Part shown: in pieces, positions 1 to 4,653 of the stretch
Layout: every line of letters starts with the position of its first letter
How positions within the stretch are numbered: the stretch's first letter is position 1
Source: a bacterium
Lineage (GTDB): Bacteria > UBA9089 > UBA9088
Assembly (NCBI GenBank): GCA_040756715.1
Contig: JBFLYE010000059.1
Location: forward strand, 1-9,103
Direction: 5' to 3'
DNA length: 9,103 nucleotides
Made by a program: the position numbers and the translations under genes
Notes under the pieces: model-generated
Databases searched by the model: none
What the model saw: only the letters and a program-made list of their open reading frames with translations
What the model was told of the DNA's origin: nothing

Positions 1-117
1 GAAATTTTCAATTCAAAATTCAAAATTTAGAATTCAAAATTTCTTAAAAGGTGGATGAATTTTTAACAGATAAACACACCCTATCTATTTTTGCACTAAG
101 TGAGGGAAGATACTATA
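1..117 (+). mobile_element. Right arm of a MITE-like palindromic element (copy 1, left arm outside the window)
   Basis: Bases 7-117 match 4037-4149 with two single-base indels and two substitutions. The right end, 89-117, is the same 29 bp terminal repeat as in the complete copy and ends GATACTATA. The left arm would lie before base 1. Bases 1-6 no longer align directly, and a deletion near the element centre relative to copy 2 is possible. The arm is very AT-rich, with repeated ATTCAAAATT units, and encodes nothing convincing. No transposase is present, so this would be a non-autonomous element. That the window begins inside a repeat suggests a contig edge. Confidence 0.65.
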
Positions 118-579
118 ATACTTGGATATAATGAGTACAAAGTAACTACTGTGTATGTTGTATTCGGCTTCTCATCTTTACTGGTGTGGATGTTGGTAAC
201 CGGTTTGGCTGTAAAGAAATACTGGGGAACTTATTACATACATTGGGTGCCCTCTTGGCTTAAAGATAAGCAGAGGCTGATTAGCTTTACACTCATAATT
301 CATCTTGTGGTTGGTCTTATCATCTTTACTATTCCTGTTTGGATTTGTTATACTTGGATTCTTTATCCTTTTATCTTTGGCATCTTGGGAGGTTTAGAAG
401 GAATGGTTGAATGGGTTATCCTTAATCATCGTTTTAAGATTTTACAGAAAGTTCCTCAATTGAAAGAGTTAAGGTTGTCATCTACATTAACTTCTGTTTT
501 CTTCAAACATCTATTCTTCTGGATGTTGACACTATTGACATTTATTACAGTTTTATGGATTGGACATTGGGTTAAGTAA
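100..579 (+). CDS. Uncharacterised membrane protein, cassette 1, probably 5'-truncated
   Basis: I do not recognise this family. The frame encodes up to 159 residues with about four hydrophobic segments, at roughly residues 17-38, 61-83, 85-105 and 135-156, joined by short basic loops, so it is probably an inner-membrane protein. The longest frame opens with GTG at 100, but that codon lies inside the terminal repeat of the element at 1-117. The first six residues are therefore element-derived and the start is doubtful. No Shine-Dalgarno sequence precedes it. The next in-frame candidates are GTG at 151, also without a good ribosome site, and an ATG around codon 31 inside the first hydrophobic segment. 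The gene most likely lost its true 5' end when the element arrived or recombined. It is followed 29 bp later by attC1, as expected for the gene of an integron cassette. Membrane proteins of unknown function are common cassette cargo. Confidence 0.6.
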   Translation: MREDTIILGYNEYKVTTVYVVFGFSSLLVWMLVTGLAVKKYWGTYYIHWVPSWLKDKQRLISFTLIIHLVVGLIIFTIPVWICYTWILYPFIFGILGGLEGMVEWVILNHRFKILQKVPQLKELRLSSTLTSVFFKHLFFWMLTLLTFITVLWIGHWVK

Positions 580-608
580 AAAGGCTAATTGGATACTGAA
601 CAAAAAGC

Positions 609-671
609 GTATAACCAATCGCTGAAGCTGACGGCGGGCAAGCCCGCCGCAGCTTAGCTCGGTCGTTAGAC
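609..671 (+). other. attC1 recombination site, 63 bp
   Basis: The R'' box GTATAAC is at 609-615 and the R' box GTTAGAC at 665-671. Between them the arms AAGCTG-A-CGGCGGGC and GCCCGCCG-CAGCTT pair around an AA tip, leaving one unpaired A in the left arm. This is the extrahelical base that the integrase reads on the folded bottom strand. R'' and R' differ at one position. The G of R' stays with this cassette, and TTAGAC begins the next. R'' here would pair perfectly with GTTATAC, the R' seen at attC4, so the lost 5' end of cassette 1 may have read TTATAC. The GC-rich hairpin may also slow transcription between cassettes. Confidence 0.88.
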
Positions 672-693
672 CTTTTGAGAGGAATTACAAAAG

Positions 694-951
694 GTGCCTA
701 TTATAAGTCGATTTTTTGGAATCATAATTTATATGTATTGGCGTGAACATGTACCTGCACATTTTCATGCAAAATATGGAGATGAAGAGGTGGTTGTTGA
801 AATTGAAACAGGAAGGGTTACAGGCTATATGTCTAAACGTGCTTTATCTATGGTGCAGGAATGGCGAGAATTACATAAAGAAAAGTTACTAAACGATTGG
901 CACTTAGCTGAACAGAATAAGCCATTGAAGAGAATAGAGCCTTTGGAGTAG
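694..951 (+). CDS. DUF4160 domain protein (cassette 2, first gene)
   Basis: This 85-residue protein has the DUF4160 pattern: an N-terminal MPIISRF-GIIIYMY strand, then the conserved EHVPAHFHAKYG stretch (about residues 18-29), a short beta region, a helix containing EW, and a C-terminal NDW...I-PL-E end. The biochemical role is not established. I chose the GTG at 694 because the family normally starts MPxIS and because GAGAGGA (677-683) lies 10 nt upstream. The gene starts only about 23 nt after the attC1 R' box and is followed after 9 bp by a DUF2442 gene, so both travel as one two-gene cassette. DUF4160-DUF2442 neighbours recur in bacterial genomes and look like a small two-component module of the toxin-antitoxin kind. 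That role is an inference. It is clearly diverged from the second copy at 1320-1580. Confidence 0.85.
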   Translation: MPIISRFFGIIIYMYWREHVPAHFHAKYGDEEVVVEIETGRVTGYMSKRALSMVQEWRELHKEKLLNDWHLAEQNKPLKRIEPLE

Positions 952-960
952 GGGGCAGAA

Positions 961-1206
961 ATGATACTTCATGTTAAAGAGGCAAAATATTTGCATGATT
1001 ATGTAATTTGGCTTCGGTTTAATGATGGTGCCATAGGAGAAGTTGATCTGAAGGACGAACTCTATGGCGAGGTATTTGAACCTCTGAAAGACATAGAAAG
1101 GTTTAAATCCCTCAAGGTTGACCCAGACATAGAGACAATTGTATGGGATAATGGGGCAGATATGGCGCCAGAATTTTTATACGACAAGATGAAAGTCTTG
1201 GCCTAA
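961..1206 (+). CDS. DUF2442 domain protein (cassette 2, second gene)
   Basis: This 81-residue DUF2442 protein contains the usual elements: an N-terminal beta strand (VKEAKYLHDYVIWLRFNDG), a GEVDLKDELYGEVFEPLKD segment, FKSLKVDPDIETIVWDNGADMAPEFLY near the C-terminus. WDNGADMAPEFLY is the family signature. The function is unknown; the domain resembles small proteins found next to DUF4160. The start is ATG at 961, preceded by an AGGGGGC purine run. The stop codon TAA at 1204-1206 lies inside the R'' box of attC2 (GCCTAAC), so the recombination site supplies the end of the gene. It is likely co-translated with the DUF4160 gene 9 bp upstream. Confidence 0.85.
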   Translation: MILHVKEAKYLHDYVIWLRFNDGAIGEVDLKDELYGEVFEPLKDIERFKSLKVDPDIETIVWDNGADMAPEFLYDKMKVLA

Positions 1207-1264
1207 CAGATCGCTGAAGCTGACCGCCGGGCAAGCCCGCCGCAGCTTAGCTTAATCGTTAGAC
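1201..1264 (+). other. attC2 recombination site, 64 bp
   Basis: R'' GCCTAAC is at 1201-1207 and R' GTTAGAC at 1258-1264. It has the same AAGCTG-A...CAGCTT arms and AA tip as attC1. The inner left arm reads CCGCCGGGC rather than CGGCGGGC, so pairing near the tip is less perfect, with mismatches, while the base of the stem and the extrahelical A are kept. The first box overlaps the stop codon of the DUF2442 gene. The R''/R' pair is mismatched at one position, as expected where the downstream half now belongs to the next cassette. Confidence 0.87.
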
Positions 1265-1319
1265 AGTACAATAATATCACAACACAAATGGAATCGTTAT
1301 GGAGGTTATGGAAAAAGTA

Positions 1320-1580
1320 ATGCCTGAAATCAGTCGGTTTTATGGTATCATTATTGCGATGTACTTTGACGAGCATGGTCCACCTCATTTTCATGTACGT
1401 TACGCGGGATCGAAAGCGGCGGTAAGAATACAGGATTTAACAATTTCCGAAGGTAGCCTACCACCAAGAGTGTTGGGCTTAGTGGTCGAATGGGCTGCAA
1501 AACACCAGAAAGAACTTATGTACAATTGGGAATTAGTACAAAGTGATCAGCAGCCGAGTAAGATTCAGCCATTAGATTAA
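1320..1580 (+). CDS. DUF4160 domain protein (cassette 3, first gene)
   Basis: This is a second DUF4160 protein of about 86 residues, starting MPEISRFYGIIIAMY and carrying the conserved EHGPPHFHVRYAG stretch. It shares the same architecture as the protein at 694-951 but under half of its residues, so it is not a recent duplicate. The frame is open back to ATG 1299, which would add seven residues. I prefer ATG 1320 because the family begins MPxIS. A GGAGG at 1301-1305 lies about 14 nt upstream, rather far, so the start is not certain. The stop is at 1578-1580, just before the ribosome site of the next gene. Cargo of cassette 3, paired with DUF2442; a toxin-antitoxin-like role is inferred only from the pairing. 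Confidence 0.83.
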   Translation: MPEISRFYGIIIAMYFDEHGPPHFHVRYAGSKAAVRIQDLTISEGSLPPRVLGLVVEWAAKHQKELMYNWELVQSDQQPSKIQPLD

Positions 1581-1592
1581 GGAGGGATGACA

Positions 1593-1877
1593 ATGAGTTT
1601 TGATGTGATCTCAGCAGAATATGTTGGAGAATATAAGATTAAGTTAACATTTGAGAATGGAAAATCGGGAGTAGTTGATTTTCTCCCGTATACACGGAAG
1701 GGTGGAGTCTTTGCAAGATTCAAGGATCTCAAGTACTTTAAGCAATTTGAGGTCAATCGGGATTTAGGAACAATCAGCTGGAGGAGCGAAGTAGACATAG
1801 CACCTGAAACTCTTTATTCGAAAGCAATTGGTGAGCCACTACCTCAATGGATGGAAGAGAAGGTGATGCTAAAGTAG
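1593..1877 (+). CDS. DUF2442 domain protein (cassette 3, second gene)
   Basis: This DUF2442 protein of 94 residues starts MSFDVISAEYVGEYKIKL, continues with FENGKSGVVDFLPY and FARFKDLKYFKQFEVN, and has the signature WRSEVDIAPETLYS. It keeps the same order of elements as the protein at 961-1206 and is somewhat longer at the C-terminus. Of two in-frame starts, 1587 and 1593, I chose 1593 because GGAGGG at 1581-1586 would be directly against 1587 but is properly spaced for 1593. It begins 12 bp after the DUF4160 stop, so the two genes are almost certainly co-translated. It ends 3 bp before attC3. Function unknown. Confidence 0.85.
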   Translation: MSFDVISAEYVGEYKIKLTFENGKSGVVDFLPYTRKGGVFARFKDLKYFKQFEVNRDLGTISWRSEVDIAPETLYSKAIGEPLPQWMEEKVMLK

Positions 1878-1880
1878 ACT

Positions 1881-1943
1881 GTCTAACCCATCACTGAAGC
1901 TGACGGCGGGCAAGTCCGCCGCAGCTTAGCTCAATCGTTAGGC
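1881..1943 (+). other. attC3 recombination site, 63 bp
   Basis: R'' GTCTAAC is at 1881-1887 and R' GTTAGGC at 1937-1943. The inner stem is the same as attC1 except for a G-T wobble next to the AA tip (GGGC-AA-GTCC). The extrahelical A after AAGCTG is conserved. About 56 of 63 bases match attC1. R'' is the exact complement of GTTAGAC, the R' box at the start of this same cassette, as expected for an excisable circular cassette. Confidence 0.88.
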
Positions 1944-1978
1944 AGAAAATATATAAATACCCAAAGGAGGAACTAAAA

Positions 1979-2350
1979 ATGGCAAGAATTGTTCAAAAAA
2001 TACAAATAAATGGAAGAGAGCTTAATGCCTTGTTTGATACAGGTTCACTTAGATCATATATTTGCAAAGAATTTGAGCCACCAAATACACGGAAAGTTCC
2101 TTCCATTCATGTAAGTATTGGTGGAAGAACACTTAACCTTGATAGGCGTTGTGATGTAAGTGCAATGATCAATGGACTTGAATTTGATTTTAGTGCATAT
2201 ATAGTAGATGAACTTGGTGAAATAGAAGAAGGTTGTATTGATGCTTTGATTGGTGCCCTCTGTATGGAAGAATGGTGGATAAAACTTGATCCAAAGAGTA
2301 GAACACTTGATCTCTCTAATCTAAGACGCCGTGAATTTACAGAATATTGA
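1979..2350 (+). CDS. Retropepsin-like (clan AA) aspartic protease domain protein, cassette 4
   Basis: This 123-residue protein is essentially one retropepsin-like domain. The catalytic-type motif LFDTGS lies at residues 18-23 (Asp20-Thr-Gly). The second half has a hydrophobic ALIG segment (about residues 89-92) followed by MEEWWIKLDPKSRTLDL, typical of bacterial clan AA aspartyl proteases. Retroviral-type proteases act as homodimers, each chain giving one Asp, so this chain would need to dimerise. The substrate is unknown. There is no signal peptide or membrane segment. ATG 1979 is preceded by a strong AAAGGAGG (1963-1970) with 8 nt spacing. The gene is alone in its cassette between attC3 and attC4. 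About 70 bp of non-coding DNA follows before attC4. Confidence 0.75.
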   Translation: MARIVQKIQINGRELNALFDTGSLRSYICKEFEPPNTRKVPSIHVSIGGRTLNLDRRCDVSAMINGLEFDFSAYIVDELGEIEEGCIDALIGALCMEEWWIKLDPKSRTLDLSNLRRREFTEY

Positions 2351-2419
2351 TTTTGAGTAGCCATTATAGAAATGGTCAGATATGGGATAAACTAAGCAAG
2401 AAAAATGAGGGGAATTTTT

Positions 2420-2556
2420 GTCTAACAAATCGCTGCACCTGACTGCGAGGGGCTGTGGCGTGATTGAGATAGTTTTGTAATTTCCCAAAGTTTTATCTTG
2501 CTTATGAAAGTGTAGTGGTAATTCCCCCTCGCAGCAGGTGAGCTCAATCGTTATAC
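2420..2556 (+). other. attC4 recombination site, long-loop form, 137 bp
   Basis: R'' GTCTAAC is at 2420-2426 and R' GTTATAC at 2550-2556. The arms CACCTG-A-CTGCGAGGGG (from 2436) and CCCCTCGCAGCAGGTG pair completely except for one extra A, the extrahelical base. The outer context ATCGCTG...GAGCTCAATCG matches attC1-3. The tip is a loop of about 75 nt rather than AA, giving a length like Vibrio-type repeats. The stem sequence is unrelated to that of attC1-3, so this cassette probably came from a different source array. Confidence 0.87.
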
Positions 2557-2589
2557 GAAAGGCTCAAGATTGGTTTAAGAAGGTCAATT

Positions 2590-3606
2590 ATGGAAGATAG
2601 AGCTATATATAGTACCAAAGAAGCTGCTGACTATCTGGGGGTAAGTCCATCTACTATCTATCGTATAGAAAAACGAGGCTTGCTTTCTCCTGTAAGAACC
2701 CCAGGAGGACAAAGACGCTTCAGCCAAAAAGACCTTGAAGAGTTCCCCAGAAAAAGTCAAGACATTGAGACCCCATTAGTAAGAGAAAAGCTCGTTCCCT
2801 ATCAGGTTACCCCCAAGATTGAACCTTATTTTCATGAAGATTCTATTTGGATTTATAATGATGATTTTTTGACAACAAACTGTGTTAGCAAAGGGACAAT
2901 TGATTTGATTGTTACTTCTCCTCCCTATAATGTAGATATTAAGTACAATTCTTGTGATGACAAAATCTCCTACAAAGATTATTTATCTTTCACAAGGGAG
3001 TGGTTGACAAAATGCTATAGATTGGTAAAAGATGATGGGAGGTTTTGTCTAAATATTCCTCTTGATAAAAACAAAGGCGGTCAGCAAAGCGTATGTGCTG
3101 ACATCACAACAATTGCAAAGCAAGTAGGGTGGAAATACCATTCAACAATTATTTGGAATGAGCAAAATATTTCAAGACGGACTGCATGGGGTTCGTGGCT
3201 TTCTGCTTCAGCTCCTTATGTTATTGCTCCTGTTGAAGTTATTGTTATTCTTTACAAAGACCGGTGGAAGAAGATTAGTGGTAGTAAAAAATCAGATATT
3301 AGTAGAAAAGAGTTTATGGATTGGACGAATGGGATGTGGAATTTTATGGGTGAGAGTAAAAAGAGAGTTGGGCATCCAGCCCCATTTCCAGTAGAGCTTC
3401 CAAGAAGATGTATAAAATTATTCACTTTTGTGGGTGATACTATACTCGATCCATTCTTAGGTAGTGGCTCTACCTTAATTGCTGCATACCTTACAAACAG
3501 AAAAGGAATTGGGGTTGAGATTGATAAAAATTACTGTGGGATTGCAAAACAGAGGTTGGTAAGCGAAGCAAAGATAAACCAGCTTAAATTGGAGCTAACA
3601 ACATAG
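2590..3606 (+). CDS. DNA amino-methyltransferase with fused N-terminal MerR/excisionase-type helix-turn-helix (cassette 5)
   Basis: This is a 338-residue protein. Residues 7-52 form a MerR/excisionase-like DNA-binding domain (STKEAADYLGVSPSTIYR, then RTPGGQRRFS). Residues about 85-325 are an S-adenosylmethionine-dependent methylase of the beta arrangement: catalytic motif IV TSPPYN at 109-114, the HPAPFPVELPRR segment at 262-273, then the cofactor-binding motif I DPFLGSGST at 287-295 and GVEID. It should methylate the exocyclic amine of cytosine (N4) or adenine (N6); which of these, and the target sequence, cannot be told. The HTH may add promoter binding, that is self-control, or site recognition. 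ATG 2590 follows GAAGG. An endonuclease gene starts 5 bp downstream, so this was a restriction-modification cassette. That endonuclease is now truncated, leaving the methylase as an apparent orphan. Confidence 0.88.
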   Translation: MEDRAIYSTKEAADYLGVSPSTIYRIEKRGLLSPVRTPGGQRRFSQKDLEEFPRKSQDIETPLVREKLVPYQVTPKIEPYFHEDSIWIYNDDFLTTNCVSKGTIDLIVTSPPYNVDIKYNSCDDKISYKDYLSFTREWLTKCYRLVKDDGRFCLNIPLDKNKGGQQSVCADITTIAKQVGWKYHSTIIWNEQNISRRTAWGSWLSASAPYVIAPVEVIVILYKDRWKKISGSKKSDISRKEFMDWTNGMWNFMGESKKRVGHPAPFPVELPRRCIKLFTFVGDTILDPFLGSGSTLIAAYLTNRKGIGVEIDKNYCGIAKQRLVSEAKINQLKLELTT

Positions 3607-3611
3607 GCAAG

Positions 3612-3953
3612 ATGATGGCTAAATTGAAAAAGACCATTGCTGATTTGATAATGGAATACTTTAGAAATCATCCTAAAGAAGACCTACAACATGGCCCAGT
3701 TGTTGATTGGGTCGAGGAACAGTATCTCAAACTATATGGTAAGAAACCTCGAGATACTTGGCGTGGTATAAGAAGATTGCATCAGGAAGGTTTTCTGATA
3801 AAGGTAAGAAAGGGAGTTTATAAATATGACCCTGACCTCATTCAAAATAAGGAGTTATACGAATTCCCTGAAAATGTCAAAGAAGCAATCTTTAAGAGAG
3901 ATGGATATATAGTTAATTCCATAACGCTTTACAAAATGTATGTGTTTAGATAA
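3612..3953 (+). pseudogene. HNH-type restriction endonuclease, 3'-truncated by a palindromic element
   Basis: The frame encodes 113 residues. The first ~99 resemble the N-terminal region of HNH endonucleases paired with methylases: a helical segment with GPVVDWVEEQYLKLYGKKPRDTWRGIRRLHQEG in positions 28-60, then KVRKGVYKYDP, then FPENVKEAIFKRDGY (85-99). KRDGY normally leads directly into the first Cys pair (C-x-x-C) and the HNH nuclease core. Here the sequence instead runs into the element that begins at 3908, inside the Tyr99 codon. It adds about 14 unrelated residues and stops. The whole nuclease centre is missing, so the product should be inactive. The start ATG 3612 (or 3615) lies 5 bp after the methylase stop. 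The attC of this cassette is also lost. Confidence 0.8.
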
Positions 3954-4149
3954 TCTTAAGGAAAACTTTATAAAATTATGAATTTTGAATGTTGAATTTT
4001 GAATTAAAAGGGAAAAAATTTTATAAAACTTAAACCTTCAATTCAAAATTCAAAATTTAGAATTCAAAATTTCTTAAAAGGTGGATGAATTTTTAAACAG
4101 ATAAACACAACCCTATCTATTTTTGCACTAAGTAATGGAAGATACTATA
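3908..4149 (+). mobile_element. Complete MITE-like palindromic element (copy 2), 242 bp
   Basis: The ends 3908-3936 and 4121-4149 are imperfect terminal inverted repeats: 20 of 29 positions match, both starting TATAGT, then TTCCAT at positions 10-15 and CAAAA at positions 25-29. Inward, the arms still mirror each other (TGTGTTTA, and TTGAATTTTGAATT against AATTCAAAATTCAA), so the whole element could fold into a long hairpin with its turn near 4004-4036. TA stands at each edge, which would fit a TA-targeting Tc1/mariner or IS630-type transposase acting from elsewhere. It has no coding capacity. It separates a truncated HNH endonuclease from a truncated collagen-like gene. Copy 1 lies at 1-117 in the same orientation. 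Confidence 0.7.
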
Positions 4150-4605
4150 AGTTCCCTGTGGACCCTGTGGCCCGATTGGTCCTGGGTTAAGGGCATAGGT
4201 GGCTGTGCTGGCATAGGTTGCTGTCTGTGCATACAAGGAAGCAAAGCCAAAGACAACAGAATTTACCCTTTGCCTTGGGCTAAGTGCACTACCTTTGATT
4301 ACTATTTCAAGCCAGAGGTCTTGGTTAATCAAGCTTGTAATGGGAAGTGGCCCCAGACGGGTAGAGAATATACCTTGGGTGCAGAAAACATCTCTATCCC
4401 CAGTCCAAAGGACACTACCCCCAGTCTCCTGGGGATAGAGCTTAAAGGTAATGCTCTTTGTCCCCTCTACCAATAGACCATTTTCCTGAAGAAGGCCCTG
4501 GTAGCTGATATACCCAGGAACCCTGATTTCTCCTTTCCCCTCTTTTCCTGATAGGAAAAGACCCAAAATGGCTAATGCCATTATGAACATTTTTCTGTTC
4601 TTCAT
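4117..4605 (-). pseudogene. Secreted collagen-repeat surface protein, cut off by the palindromic element
   Basis: The reading frame has 162 residues. An N-terminal signal sequence (about 1-25, with the hydrophobic stretch MFIMALAILGLFL) is followed by a beta-rich domain (28-125) with the pattern VPGYISYQGLL...ITFKLY...GG..LW...GIFSTRLG...LWLEI...LSPRQRVNSVVFGF. This domain is frequent in bacterial surface and tail-fibre-like proteins. A linker rich in ATYA repeats leads into collagen triplets GPIGPQGPQG (142-151). The collagen run then stops because residues 153-162 are encoded by the element ending at 4149. The true protein must have continued with more Gly-X-Y triplets and probably a C-terminal domain. 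The start ATG has GGAGG 8 nt upstream (4614-4618). It is probably the last gene of the minus-strand operon. Confidence 0.75.
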
Positions 4606-4653
4606 CTTTTGTTCCTCCCTGTTGCTTTTGCAACATTTTAAATTTGTAACTAT

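Larger units (their letters stand above)
118..3907 (+). mobile_element. Integron gene-cassette array (five cassettes, four attC sites, no integrase in window)
   Basis: All genes here point the same way. Each cassette is one gene or gene pair followed by an attC-like site, the standard integron cassette layout. Counting from the G/TT cut in each R' box, cassettes 2, 3 and 4 span about 666-1258, 1259-1937 and 1938-2550. Cassette 1 has lost its left end and cassette 5 has lost its attC; both losses lie at copies of the palindromic element. The integrase and attI would be to the left if they exist. Without them this could equally be a cluster of attC sites lacking an integrase (CALIN). Three of four attC sites are near identical, as in chromosomal integrons rather than the mixed sites of resistance integrons. 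No resistance gene is present. Confidence 0.85.

Noticed and set aside
1203-1798. Minus-strand open frames across cassettes 2-3 (1203-1394 and 1577-1798)
   Set aside because: They run antisense to DUF4160/DUF2442 genes and through attC2, with no ribosome site or family pattern.
609-1943. The GC-rich repeated hairpins considered as CRISPR repeats or REP elements
   Set aside because: Spacing is 530-620 bp with a gene between each, and the outer boxes follow the GTTRRRY/RYYYAAC attC layout with an extrahelical base, which CRISPR and REP elements do not have.
3158-3394. Plus-strand leucine-rich frame within the methyltransferase gene
   Set aside because: It is an out-of-frame shadow of an intact enzyme gene whose catalytic motifs are in the other frame.
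4135-4476. Plus-strand open frame of 113 codons opposite the collagen-like gene
   Set aside because: It is the antisense of the signal-peptide/beta-domain gene. Its sequence is rich in Cys and Trp with no domain pattern, and it starts inside the palindromic element.
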